Part shown: one piece after another, positions 6,287 through 14,280 of the stretch
Position numbering within the stretch: the first letter of the stretch is position 1
Layout: every line of letters begins with the position of its first letter
Position numbers and translations under genes: made by a program
Virus record (IMG/VR): IMGVR_UViG_3300023174_000501
Coordinates: 1 to 29,500 of that record
Origin: a virus
Direction: 5' to 3' (one strand)
DNA length: 29,500 nt
The notes under the pieces: model-generated
Told to the model about the DNA's origin: nothing
What the model saw: only the letters and a program-made list of their open reading frames with translations
Databases searched by the model: none

Positions 6287-6580
6287 ATGACCGCAGACAA
6301 ACTTGCTTTAAATCGGATTACCTTAGATTTGCATGAAGCAATCATTGACAATGGTGGTGTCGAATGTGAGCAAGTGCCACACGTTTTCTTTCCCGAAGAT
6401 CTTGCAACACCAGGTCAATCACATATGCGAATAATGGCGACAGATACAGCGAGAGAAATCTGTTTACGATGCCCTGTAATAGCTCAATGCTTGAAGGTAG
6501 GAATGTTTGAAGAGTTCGGTATATGGGGTGGCACTACACCGGAACAGCGTAAACAAATACGTAAAACAAGCAGATACTAG
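6287..6580 (+). CDS. whiB: WhiB-family iron-sulfur transcription factor
   Basis: A 97-residue protein with the four WhiB cysteines at C27, C59, C62 and C68 (C...CxxC-x5-C), which bind a 4Fe-4S cluster, followed by the GIWGG turn (78-82) and a basic C-terminal tail (R-K-Q-I-R-K) for DNA contact. WhiB proteins occur in Actinobacteria and their phages, so this is the main host clue. It is the only plus-strand gene, starts 15 bp from the divergent exo gene and ends in a shared CTAG with the convergent neighbour. It is well placed to switch transcription at the start of the leftward program, possibly through host sigma factor binding. Confidence 0.95.
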   Translation: MTADKLALNRITLDLHEAIIDNGGVECEQVPHVFFPEDLATPGQSHMRIMATDTAREICLRCPVIAQCLKVGMFEEFGIWGGTTPEQRKQIRKTSRY

Positions 6581-6741
6581 TCATCCCTGTTTCTGATAGG
6601 GAAAGTTACAGCCCAAATGATTATGCTTGCAATAATGCAATACCCGATAACAGTTTTAGCACTGCCCTCTAACACAATCCACGCCACAAGCATTCCTAAG
6701 AGTGTCCACAACTGTCCAATAATGTCTTTCAAAAAGTTCAT
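6577..6741 (-). CDS. Small two-pass membrane protein at the end of the lysis region
   Basis: The 54-residue product has hydrophobic stretches at about residues 10-25 and 30-47 and a charged C-terminal tail (R-N-R-D-D). It starts in a TAATG overlap with the proline-rich gene and ends at TAG in a CTAG palindrome that also gives the whiB stop. A small holin or lysis helper is possible by position and topology; there is no diagnostic motif. Confidence 0.55.
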   Translation of the reverse strand: MNFLKDIIGQLWTLLGMLVAWIVLEGSAKTVIGYCIIASIIIWAVTFPIRNRDD

Positions 6742-7463
6742 TAGTTCATCTTTCTTTGTTTAGGTGACCCGTTTGCAAGGCTGGCAGTAGCAGCAGTCAT
6801 AGCGGTTTGTGTTGATAACTGTGCAATCTGTGTAACGATTACCGCAGAAACTAGGGTTTGTTTGGCTTTTTTACGCACTTCAGGTGACATGTCTGCACCA
6901 ACATTTCCAACAAAATTGAGTGCATCAGTCAAAGCCACAATAGATGAACCTAAAACAGGGATAGCAGCAATGTTTGCAGGAACTTGAATGTCATCTTGTT
7001 CAGCTTGATTCATCAGATCATCTAGTAACGCTTGATGCTGTTCATCAGGGGTCAACACAACATCAGGTATAACAGGCTTAGAAGGCTCTACAACAGGTTT
7101 GACAGTCGGTTGCAGGTCAGGTATCGGTTCAGGGTCTATGACAGGCTCTACAGGCGGTTTAGGGACTATTACAGGCGGTTCAGGGTCAATTACAGGCAAT
7201 TCAGGTTCTATAGGCGGTTTAGGCGGTTCAGTAGGGTAAATCACCGGTATAGAAGGCTGAGGGTCAGGAACAACAGGATCAACACAATCTTCAAACTCAA
7301 AGTCACAAACATTGTCCTCAATCCAACAATCATCAACCCGAATGTCACAAACATCAGTGACAGGCAAATCAACAATATTGGTGTCTTCAGCCCCTGCAAC
7401 AGTCAAAGGCCACAAAGCAAAGATAAGGCTAAAGAAAATAGATGCAAGAAATCTTATACGCAT
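6741..7463 (-). CDS. Secreted or anchored proline-rich protein with heptad-spaced cysteines
   Basis: The 240-residue product starts with a clear signal peptide (about 1-25, ending V-A-G-A). Four cysteines follow at residues 39, 46, 53 and 60, spaced exactly seven apart, in two copies of a V-C-D-x4-D/E-D-C unit. Residues about 62-135 are rich in Pro with Glu, Asp and Lys, like rods that span cell walls. The C-terminal ~90 residues are Ala-rich and moderately hydrophobic. It lies after the holin candidate, so a wall-spanning lysis or surface role is plausible. No homologue recognised. Confidence 0.6.
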   Translation of the reverse strand: MRIRFLASIFFSLIFALWPLTVAGAEDTNIVDLPVTDVCDIRVDDCWIEDNVCDFEFEDCVDPVVPDPQPSIPVIYPTEPPKPPIEPELPVIDPEPPVIVPKPPVEPVIDPEPIPDLQPTVKPVVEPSKPVIPDVVLTPDEQHQALLDDLMNQAEQDDIQVPANIAAIPVLGSSIVALTDALNFVGNVGADMSPEVRKKAKQTLVSAVIVTQIAQLSTQTAMTAATASLANGSPKQRKMN

Positions 7464-7727
7464 TTATTTTGTGTCAGGCTCAGGCTTCACATTCTTCAAC
7501 TGAACACTCTGCTGAAAAGCAGCGTTAATCTCATTTTGAGTCAACTTACCATCTTCAAGGAAAGCCAAAGATAAACGTTCAATCACTTTAGCGACAGCAA
7601 GAATACCGCCAACAGCAGCAGCAGTAGCAGGAGCGACACCACCCAAACTTCCTGCACCAATAACACCCAACGCTGAAGCCACAAAAGTTGCGAGAACACG
7701 CAACAAAACATTACCGACAGATTTCAT
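7464..7727 (-). CDS. Holin-like membrane protein
   Basis: The 87-residue product has two hydrophobic, Ala/Gly-rich segments (about 8-28 and 31-46) with a short turn, then a polar region with E-D-G-K-L-T-Q-N-E-I-N-A-A-F. R-V-L-A-T-F-V-A-S-A-L near the N-terminus recalls actinophage/r1t-type holins. It lies two bases after the M23 endolysin gene. Holins form membrane lesions that time lysis. The assignment rests on topology and context. Confidence 0.65.
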   Translation of the reverse strand: MKSVGNVLLRVLATFVASALGVIGAGSLGGVAPATAAAVGGILAVAKVIERLSLAFLEDGKLTQNEINAAFQQSVQLKNVKPEPDTK

Positions 7728-7729
7728 AA

Positions 7730-8188
7730 CTACCCCTTATTTGCGAGAATATGTTTCAACGGGTCAACAAGATCTTCATAAGCAGACAAATGAATTTTAG
7801 GGTTACTCCACGCTTTATTTGCCTTGCCGATAGACAAATGTAGGTGAGCTCCGGTTGATGCAGATCCGCTTGGTGTGTTCTTTCCTCCACCAACTTTGCC
7901 GATAATGTCGCCTGCCTTAACTTTGTCATCCTTCTTGAGAGGTGACTGTTCAGCGAGGTGAGCGTAAAGCACAAAGTGTCCATCTTTAGCAGAGTGAACG
8001 ATAATCCAACCTAAAACATCAGTCCATTCGTTGATAAAAATTGTGCCATCAGTGATTGCAGGGATAGGTGTTTTTTCTGCAGGATGCCAATCTTGACCTC
8101 TATGTGGCCGACCATTACGATATGGTGCTAGATTGCCAAACTCGTCGCCTCGTAGTTTAGGGTTGAAAGGTTCAATGTATGTTGTCAT
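7730..8188 (-). CDS. M23-family peptidase endolysin
   Basis: The 152-residue product is a single LytM/M23 metallopeptidase domain. Zinc ligands are visible as H29-x3-D33 (H-R-G-Q-D-W) and H117 in A-H-L-H-L-S-I-G (114-121), with catalytic H77 (Y-A-H-L) and H115. It has no signal peptide and no separate wall-binding domain, so release by a holin is expected. It cuts peptide bridges in peptidoglycan. The start lacks a close ribosome-binding site, but TAAAAT lies at -12 to -7, suggesting its own leaderless lysis promoter. Confidence 0.88.
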   Translation of the reverse strand: MTTYIEPFNPKLRGDEFGNLAPYRNGRPHRGQDWHPAEKTPIPAITDGTIFINEWTDVLGWIIVHSAKDGHFVLYAHLAEQSPLKKDDKVKAGDIIGKVGGGKNTPSGSASTGAHLHLSIGKANKAWSNPKIHLSAYEDLVDPLKHILANKG

Positions 8189-8194
8189 ACACCA

Positions 8195-8200
8195 ATTTTA
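8195..8200 (-). promoter_or_regulatory. Candidate leaderless promoter of the endolysin gene
   Basis: TAAAAT on the minus strand is one base from TATAAT and sits at -12 to -7 from the endolysin ATG. An AAAGGG sequence is about 17 bases from the ATG, too far for normal ribosome binding. A -35 box is not evident. Confidence 0.45.
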
Positions 8201-8212
8201 TCAAACCCTTTA

Positions 8213-8425
8213 TTACGCTAAATCTGCTATCTGAGATTTCACTGCAACGATAGCAGTCTTGATGATCTCAATGTTTGCTGTCAGTCGTTCAACTTCTTCA
8301 GTGTTGCCTAATGCTGTTGCAACAGTTTTGGCTTCTTCGTTATGCCAACCTTCAACATTCAACTGCTCTAAACGAGTGTTTAGGGTTTGTAGCTTGTATT
8401 CATTAGATACATCAAAATCAGACAT
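8213..8425 (-). CDS. Small coiled-coil protein (70 aa)
   Basis: A 70-residue helical protein with heptad-like hydrophobic spacing (L-N-T-R-L-E-Q-L and V-E-R-L-T-A-N-I-E-I-I). The ATG overlaps the fibre-gene stop and follows AGGAG. Placed between the fibre and lysis genes, it could be a fibre chaperone or a minor virion protein; no family is recognised. Confidence 0.6.
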   Translation of the reverse strand: MSDFDVSNEYKLQTLNTRLEQLNVEGWHNEEAKTVATALGNTEEVERLTANIEIIKTAIVAVKSQIADLA

Positions 8426-9591
8426 TATGCTGCTCCTAGTGTTGTTATTGTTCCTGAACTTCCACGATACTTCAACGCACCTGCATCCACATACAAGATA
8501 CCGCCACCAGTCGGGTTAGATGTAGGAATAGTTGATGCGTTAGCAATACCAATAACTACAGTCCCACCACCTAAAGAAGCAGTTGCAGAACCTAATTGAA
8601 TGTTGCGACCACCTGACAACGAAATTGCTGTTAGGCCGTCAGTATAAGAAATAGAAGAAGTTCTAATCTGTCCAGTAGGACCTATCACTGTTAATGCTGT
8701 TCCACCGCTGTTCTGCCATTCCTGCAAGTTAGCAGACTGAGATGCAGCACCTTTGACTGTCATTGGAACTGTTGTGGCGTTTCCCGCAGTAACAGAAATA
8801 TTAAATGAACTTGAAATAGTAGGAACAATAAAGTTACCTGACGAGTTTATTCTCGAAAGAATGACACCGCTAGAGTTATTCCATTCCTGTAAATTACCTG
8901 TCTGTGCAGTTCCACCTGCTCTAACAGAAATACCTACACCTGAAACTGAAGGCATAACAGATAGCACACCATTGCTTGCACCACCACCAATGTTTGCTGC
9001 TGAACTACTTAAGTTTTGTGTTGTCAACAAACCACTATCAGTCATAGATGCTACTGTGACTGTCCCTGATGCTGTTGACTGCCATTCCTGCAAATTTGCT
9101 GTCTGAGTTGCAGTTCCCCTGATAACTAAAGGTTTTACGCTTGCACCTTCAGAGTTAATAATATGTCCACCGACAGTGAAAGTGTTTGCTGCACCTAGAG
9201 ATGCTTTACCTGCAAGGCTTGTTGTCAAACCTGAAACTTGTGCTTGTGTGACTGTGCCTGAAATGTTTGTGACTGTGCCTGAAGTAAAATCACTGACCTG
9301 ACTTGTAGTGATGCTCAGTAGAGTTTGATCTATACCTACGATTGCTGAACTTGATGTGCCTGAGTTTGTTATCGGTGATATTACAGATACGACACCTGAA
9401 GCACCTGAAGCACCTGTAGCCCCTGTAGCCCCTGTAGCCCCTGTTGCACCTGTAGCGCCTGTCGCACCTTGTATCCCTGCAGTGCTTGTAGAAACATCGA
9501 CATTTGTTTCTGTTACAGCAACAGCAACATCCTGCTCAGTGACAGTAACATTCGTGTTTGATTCGACAACTGTGACAACAACATCGCTCAT
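8425..9591 (-). CDS. Tail fibre with collagen-like segment
   Basis: A 388-residue fibre protein. Residues 1-40 are Val/Thr-rich. Residues about 42-66 are G-A-T / G-A-S triplets typical of phage collagen-like stalks. Three repeats centred on N-L-Q-E-W occur at 166-170, 233-237 and 288-292, each followed by G-x-x-L/V and S/T-rich strands as in beta-structured fibre shafts. The end is L-Y-V-D-A-G-A-L-K-Y-R-G-S-S-G-T-I-T, common at fibre tips. It would trimerise and contact the host surface. Its triplets make a 9-bp DNA repeat near 9400-9480. Confidence 0.85.
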   Translation of the reverse strand: MSDVVVTVVESNTNVTVTEQDVAVAVTETNVDVSTSTAGIQGATGATGATGATGATGATGASGASGVVSVISPITNSGTSSSAIVGIDQTLLSITTSQVSDFTSGTVTNISGTVTQAQVSGLTTSLAGKASLGAANTFTVGGHIINSEGASVKPLVIRGTATQTANLQEWQSTASGTVTVASMTDSGLLTTQNLSSSAANIGGGASNGVLSVMPSVSGVGISVRAGGTAQTGNLQEWNNSSGVILSRINSSGNFIVPTISSSFNISVTAGNATTVPMTVKGAASQSANLQEWQNSGGTALTVIGPTGQIRTSSISYTDGLTAISLSGGRNIQLGSATASLGGGTVVIGIANASTIPTSNPTGGGILYVDAGALKYRGSSGTITTLGAA

Positions 9592-9935
9592 CTAGTCACG
9601 TTTCCTGTAACAGTGAAACCGCCTTCAAGTAAACGAGTGACAACACTTGACCCTGAAATAATCTCTAAATCGTATGCATAACTACCTGCAGGGATAGCGG
9701 AAGATTGTGCTGAAGTGATAGCAACAGCAATAGTGCCTGCAGTGCCACCCAAAGTAATACCTGTTCCAGAAGTCAAAGAAATTAGATACGCTGTAGAGTC
9801 GGCTGCTTCACGAACCTGCATACGAGAACTATAGCCAGTCAAATTCAATGCTGTGCCACCCTGAGTGATAGTAAAAGTTCTATCCCAATCTGCACCTTGA
9901 TACGCTGTAATGTTGTATGTTCCAGGGTTAATCAT
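9588..9935 (-). CDS. Virion-associated beta-sandwich protein (tail/baseplate region)
   Basis: The 115-residue product begins with G-T-Y-N-I-T-A-Y-Q-G-A-D-W and has L-N-L-T-G-Y-S-S-R-M-Q-V-R, A-G-S-Y-A-Y-D-L-E-I and R-L-L-E-G-G-F-T-V-T, all beta strands. This pattern is seen in small phage tail proteins placed before fibre genes. It overlaps the fibre gene by four bases (ATGA). Role is inferred from position; perhaps a fibre adaptor. Confidence 0.6.
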   Translation of the reverse strand: MINPGTYNITAYQGADWDRTFTITQGGTALNLTGYSSRMQVREAADSTAYLISLTSGTGITLGGTAGTIAVAITSAQSSAIPAGSYAYDLEIISGSSVVTRLLEGGFTVTGNVTR

Positions 9936-10159
9936 TGACCTAATCCTTTACTAATCCAAAAAACTATAAGCGAAGTCAATACAGCTGTAATAACGCTAGG
10001 AATCCAAGCGTTCCTGTTCATGTTCTTTTCAAGGTCACGAATACGATTCTCATGATCACGACTAGCCTCAAGTATTTGAATACTGTTTGCTTTCAATATT
10101 TCTATGTCACGAACAATCTGCAACAACAAAGCCTGATTAGTAGGTTTCTGGTCAGTCAT
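9932..10159 (-). CDS. XhlA-like coiled-coil membrane protein
   Basis: The 75-residue product has a charged helical N-terminal part (I-V-R-D-I-E-I-L-K and R-I-R-D-L-E-K) followed by one membrane span (about 53-70). This order matches XhlA-type haemolysin/holin helpers of phages. It lies among fibre genes, about 2 kb before the endolysin. A lysis helper or a tail-linked membrane protein are both possible. Confidence 0.6.
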   Translation of the reverse strand: MTDQKPTNQALLLQIVRDIEILKANSIQILEASRDHENRIRDLEKNMNRNAWIPSVITAVLTSLIVFWISKGLGQ

Positions 10160-10262
10160 CCGCAGTCATCTTTTCGCCACATAAACCACAATATAAATCA
10201 ATATCAAGTGCAGTGAACTCAATACTTTTATTTTGGCAATCAACAGTTTTACAAGTCAACAT
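10152..10262 (-). CDS. Tiny zinc-ribbon-like protein (36 aa)
   Basis: A 36-residue frame with C4 and C9 and a C-G-L-C pair at 25-28, a minimal zinc-ribbon layout. It follows AGGAT eight bases before its ATG, fills the gap between two tail genes and overlaps the next gene by eight bases, which supports it being real. Function unknown. Confidence 0.5.
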   Translation of the reverse strand: MLTCKTVDCQNKSIEFTALDIDLYCGLCGEKMTADD

Positions 10263-10265
10263 TTA

Positions 10266-10619
10266 TTATCCTGCAGCCGTTCCAGAAGTCATTTGAACAG
10301 CAAAACCATAAACAGTAAAAGAAGCGGCAGATGAAGCGTTACCGTTATTTCTTAAACCGACAGTCAAAGTTGCGGTGCTTACAGCCGAAACATAGGCAGT
10401 AATGTAAGGGTCAGAGCAAGAAACTGTTGCAATAGGTGCAACTTGAAAACGTGAAGCAGGCAAAGTTATAGCCACAGTTGTTTGAGTATTTACAGCGATA
10501 GCACCACTTGAATAGGAAGCAGTAACTGCAGCAGTGTTTAAAGGTAAATCTTGAAACGAATTGTTTAGATCTGAAGCGGTAAGAACATCACCGATAGTCC
10601 AAGTCTTATATCCAGCCAT
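10266..10619 (-). CDS. Small tail/virion protein (117 aa)
   Basis: The N-terminus (Y-K-T-W-T-I-G-D-V-L-T-A-S-D-L-N) is a motif seen at the start of many phage tail and fibre proteins. The remainder is Ser/Thr/Ala/Val-rich beta structure. It sits between the large minor tail protein and the fibre module. A tail-tip or fibre-attachment protein is likely. Confidence 0.6.
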   Translation of the reverse strand: MAGYKTWTIGDVLTASDLNNSFQDLPLNTAAVTASYSSGAIAVNTQTTVAITLPASRFQVAPIATVSCSDPYITAYVSAVSTATLTVGLRNNGNASSAASFTVYGFAVQMTSGTAAG

Positions 10620-10633
10620 AATAACCTATTCTA

Positions 10634-12487
10634 CTAGCCGACAATGGAGGTGTCTAAAATTGCTAAAACGCTACTATCCAAGCGTATAGCAAGTCGCTCC
10701 AAACTAGATAAACGCAAAGTAACATGCGATCTCTCAACATCAGCGTTATGGTCAACACCTAAAACTTGATAATACTTAGATATCACAGTTCCCGTCGCTG
10801 AGGGTTGAAAACAGACTCTAACAACATCACGAATTTCAATAGCCAAAACTTGATTCTGTTGAGCATCAGTCAAAGATTCCAAAGCCACAGTTATTTCCTG
10901 AGCTCGATACTCGGGTAAACGATACTCTGCAAGATAACTAGAAGCCAAAGTAGTAGGTCGAGTTAAAGAAGTAGTCAAATTATCTGTTTGACTATAAGAC
11001 TTGTTTCCGTAACGATCTGCAAGAGTTGTATCTGTTGCTGTTGCAGTAGCGTTCACACCGGCGACTTGAATGTTGTTATACATCTGTTCAGAGCCATACA
11101 CAACCTGCAAATCAGTGAAAGGAAGCCCTGTGCCATTACCATAAGCAGTTCCCTGACTGTTTACATCAGCGAAAGTCAAAATTGTTCGTGCAGTAGCAGT
11201 AGAAGCAGTTGAAATGACCATACCTGAACCTGTTGCTAAAGGTGTCCCCAACCATGCAACATCGTATCTAGTCGTTGAAGTATTCGAGTAAGGGTTAGAT
11301 GATCCGTCAAAGTATTGACCTGCTGTAGCCCCAGCAACTTTAGGTTCAACAATAATTCCGTTAGTTAGAAAAGCAACACCTGCTGTTCCTAAAGCCAAAC
11401 TTTCAAAATAGATACCTGAAGCTGTCCCTGACCATACTGCTGTTGCCTGCACTAATTCCCAACCTGACGAGAAAGAGAAAGTTACTGAAGCAGTTGCGAT
11501 TGCAGAGTTTCTACTATTGACTATAAGAAGTTTTTGATAAATATCTGTTGCAGCACTAGTTCCAACATTTGCGTAAAAAGATAAAACAGTTGTTCCTGAA
11601 GTCAAACCATAAGGGTTATATTTAGCGGAGTTCACTTCATTGAAAATAAATCCTGTGCTTAATGCTGTCCCAACAACTGCAGCGACGTGTGCAGTCCCAT
11701 TTTCGTAAGGTGCAGAAGCAGAAGTAGTTACAGCTGTCCCATAAGTCCAACCATTAGGATAAGCAGTTCCTGTAGCAGAAGAAGCACTTAAATTGGATGG
11801 TGGAGGAGTCCAATTTTGTTTTAAAACATTTGTGAAAGTATAGTCAACAAACGATCTATCTTTGAAACATAAAACAGCGGAAGCATTTGAATAGAAGTCG
11901 CCTGGCTCACTTCGAGCAAGATTTTGAAGGTAAGTCAACAAATTGTCGTTGTCATTATTTATGTCATTACCAACTAAAGTAGCTCCACCTGAGTTTATGC
12001 CAGCATATTCTGAAGCACCAAAATTGTTGAAACCCAATAATCGAATCATACGATCAGTTGTTGTTTCAACATAGCCTTGAGTTCCAGCAGTTAAAAGTTG
12101 ATTGCTTACCTTAAAAAATTCGTCTATAGCAGTGACTGTGGCTTGACCATCGAAACCTGATTCGGCAAAACTAAAATCCCATGATTGAACAAAACCAGTA
12201 AAAACACGAACATAACCTAATGACGCACTTTTCGCTGATACCTTTATTTTGCCGCCAGGTTGAACTAACGAATAACTGCCTGAACCATACCAAAGAATTG
12301 AACTCGTGTTTGTCGGGTCAAAAGTTCTATCGTTATTGTTGAAAGTTATTGACAGTGTCCCTGCACTATAGTCATCTAGGCTTCGACTGATTCCCTTGTT
12401 GATTGTCACATTTCTTGCATAAGAACTTATGTCAATGTAACCGCTAGAGCCAAATTGAAGTTCAACAAGATAAGTAGGAACAGTCAT
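10634..12487 (-). CDS. Large minor tail protein (tail tip/baseplate)
   Basis: The 617-residue product lies directly after the tape measure, the usual place for distal tail or baseplate-hub proteins. The N-terminal ~120 residues (V-E-L-Q-F-G-S-S-G-Y-I-D-I-S, then R-N-V-T-I-N-K-G-I-S-R, then F-N-N-N-D-R-T-F) are typical of actinophage minor tail proteins. A Ser/Thr-rich middle (about 230-420) may be a carbohydrate-binding beta-sandwich. The C-terminal part resembles hub domains. It probably joins the tube to the fibres. Confidence 0.75.
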   Translation of the reverse strand: MTVPTYLVELQFGSSGYIDISSYARNVTINKGISRSLDDYSAGTLSITFNNNDRTFDPTNTSSILWYGSGSYSLVQPGGKIKVSAKSASLGYVRVFTGFVQSWDFSFAESGFDGQATVTAIDEFFKVSNQLLTAGTQGYVETTTDRMIRLLGFNNFGASEYAGINSGGATLVGNDINNDNDNLLTYLQNLARSEPGDFYSNASAVLCFKDRSFVDYTFTNVLKQNWTPPPSNLSASSATGTAYPNGWTYGTAVTTSASAPYENGTAHVAAVVGTALSTGFIFNEVNSAKYNPYGLTSGTTVLSFYANVGTSAATDIYQKLLIVNSRNSAIATASVTFSFSSGWELVQATAVWSGTASGIYFESLALGTAGVAFLTNGIIVEPKVAGATAGQYFDGSSNPYSNTSTTRYDVAWLGTPLATGSGMVISTASTATARTILTFADVNSQGTAYGNGTGLPFTDLQVVYGSEQMYNNIQVAGVNATATATDTTLADRYGNKSYSQTDNLTTSLTRPTTLASSYLAEYRLPEYRAQEITVALESLTDAQQNQVLAIEIRDVVRVCFQPSATGTVISKYYQVLGVDHNADVERSHVTLRLSSLERLAIRLDSSVLAILDTSIVG

Positions 12488-13720
12488 TTATCTACGTGCT
12501 TGCCCAGTAACGAAATTCGGCAAACTTCCATTAGTTTTAACATATTTACCCAAAGCATCAACAACCGCTTTAGGATCAGCAGAATAATTGTTAATAATAA
12601 TGTTTTGTTTGCCTTGATTTTTTGCAGCATCAATAGCAGATTGTTTGAATGTTTTACCTGTTGCGGGGTTTATTTCATTTGAAATGTCGCCACCAAAGCC
12701 AGTTCCAATCATAGGTAACATTTTGAGATTACTTATTGGCCCAGTCGGAACTACAGGAGGAACATTAGGTATAACACTCTTAGCTTGTATTGCAGTCATA
12801 GCTGTAATAAGTGAAGCAATTGTTTTACCTGTTGAAGCCAAAACCATGATTGCTTTCAACGCAAGTAATGCAGGCAACATTTTGACAAGGTTAGAAGCAA
12901 CATTGCCGAAACCCTTCATAGCATCACCATTACCAAACAAAGCAAAGAAATCTTTCACCTGCCCAAACGCATCCTTTACAGCAGTCTTAATCTCTTTAAA
13001 CATTTTGCCAGGTTCAGTTTTAGGATTAGATAAGTCATCAAAAAACTTGCCTACAGTTTCAACAATTCCGCCAGGTTTAGTTAACTCAGTTACAGTGTCA
13101 GCAAGAATAGGCAAAACGACGTTACCTAACTTTTCTTTCAAAATGTCCATACTGTTATTGAACTTCATAAATGGATCAGCGTTAACTATTGCTGAACCCG
13201 AAAATTCTGCAGCCAAATCAGCGAGAGCATCCTTAGAGTTTTTTAGTTCAGGGAACATACCAATCAACGATTTAGTGTTACCTGCATATGCTTTCGCTAA
13301 CGCATTTGCCACTTTCGTGCTAGATTTCCCTGTGCCTGCCACAACATCTAACTGAATTTTGAGTAGTTTTTGAGCAGCACTAACACTCTTCGTAACGTTA
13401 CCGAACTTAGCTAAACTCGGTCTAAGGTCATCGTCGAAAATACCTGTTTGTAAAGATAAAGAAGTAATAAACTTGTCATTTTGTATAAGAGATGCTTTGG
13501 TTGCCCCAGCATTTTTAGTCAACTGCATGTTCAACAACTTTGTTGACTTAGCATCAGCGGAAGCAGCCTTAGCAGCATCTAAAAGCGTGTCAGCGACCTG
13601 TTTCAGCCCTAAACCAATACCAATACCGGCGAGAGTCTTTTTAAGCCCTCCAAAGCCATGCTGTGCCTTTTTGATACCAGAATCATCAAACTTAGAAAGA
13701 AGTTTTACAATTACAGACAT
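12488..13720 (-). CDS. Tape measure protein
   Basis: The 410-residue product is mostly helical, with a Gly/Leu-rich segment near residues 25-45 (G-F-G-G-L-K-K-T-L-A-G-I) and hydrophobic helices at about 270-320 that may cross the host membrane during DNA entry. The C-terminal part has I-I-I-N-N-Y, common at the end of tape measures. At about 0.15 nm per residue the tail would be near 60 nm, short for a siphovirus. It follows the chaperone region and precedes the minor tail gene, as expected. Confidence 0.85.
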   Translation of the reverse strand: MSVIVKLLSKFDDSGIKKAQHGFGGLKKTLAGIGIGLGLKQVADTLLDAAKAASADAKSTKLLNMQLTKNAGATKASLIQNDKFITSLSLQTGIFDDDLRPSLAKFGNVTKSVSAAQKLLKIQLDVVAGTGKSSTKVANALAKAYAGNTKSLIGMFPELKNSKDALADLAAEFSGSAIVNADPFMKFNNSMDILKEKLGNVVLPILADTVTELTKPGGIVETVGKFFDDLSNPKTEPGKMFKEIKTAVKDAFGQVKDFFALFGNGDAMKGFGNVASNLVKMLPALLALKAIMVLASTGKTIASLITAMTAIQAKSVIPNVPPVVPTGPISNLKMLPMIGTGFGGDISNEINPATGKTFKQSAIDAAKNQGKQNIIINNYSADPKAVVDALGKYVKTNGSLPNFVTGQARR

Positions 13721-14280
13721 TAGTCGAGTTTCCTGTTCACCATGCGAGCATACTTATCAATAACTAATTTTATCTTGCTCTCAGCATCATCAAGACTGTC
13801 CTCAACAGCAGGATAAACAAAATCATTCGCATACCTACTCTTCAGGTTTGCAATCATGGTGCGACCCTGAGAAGTAACCTGATGTCTTCTTCTACCATTC
13901 TTATAGTCATATTCGCTAGTCACCTTCTTAGCTTTACGCATGCCACCCTTACCTGCAGTGTCAGCGATAGCAGTCATAGGTGAAGTAACCCAAACAGCAA
14001 CTAAAGGTGTTACAGCTGAAACTCTCGATCTGCCGGTGCGAAAACGAATAGACACAGAATCAGCCTTTTTACCTGCACCCCAAGCAAGTCTGCCTGTCGG
14101 ATTATTTTGAGGTAACATACCAGATAAAGGTGCTATAGAAGGAATAGCATTTTTAATGTTACTTGCAATAGGTTTAGCGATAGCCTTCGCTTCCTTCACC
14201 ATAGCCTTCTTCAAACCAGGTTCAAGAGCATTCAAATCTTTTATCAAACCCTTGACATCATAAATAACTTCATTAGCCAT
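13720..14280 (-). CDS. Tail assembly or minor structural protein (186 aa)
   Basis: The ATG at 14280 follows AAAGGA, so it is preferred over the upstream ATG at 14307. The product is basic and helical at its N-terminus (L-K-K-A-M-V-K-E-A-K-A-I-A-K-P-I), with a middle beta part and a helical C-terminus. That recalls HK97-gp10-like proteins, but those genes usually lie before the tail tube, whereas this one lies between chaperones and tape measure. The frameshifted chaperone stop overlaps its first codons. Function uncertain. Confidence 0.55.
   Translation of the reverse strand: MANEVIYDVKGLIKDLNALEPGLKKAMVKEAKAIAKPIASNIKNAIPSIAPLSGMLPQNNPTGRLAWGAGKKADSVSIRFRTGRSRVSAVTPLVAVWVTSPMTAIADTAGKGGMRKAKKVTSEYDYKNGRRRHQVTSQGRTMIANLKSRYANDFVYPAVEDSLDDAESKIKLVIDKYARMVNRKLD

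Noticed and set aside
7032-7574. Long plus-strand frame opposite the proline-rich gene
   Set aside because: Its Arg/Phe/Tyr-rich product is the antisense shadow of Pro codons; the minus-strand gene has a signal peptide and fits the gene chain.
9400-9480. Short tandem DNA repeats that could look like a CRISPR or minisatellite
   Set aside because: The 9-bp units encode Gly-Ala-Thr triplets of the collagen-like fibre in frame; there are no spacers.
12645-13355. Plus-strand frame of 236 codons opposite the tape measure gene
   Set aside because: It mirrors the codon pattern of the real minus-strand gene, has no ribosome-binding site context and crosses an otherwise one-directional operon.
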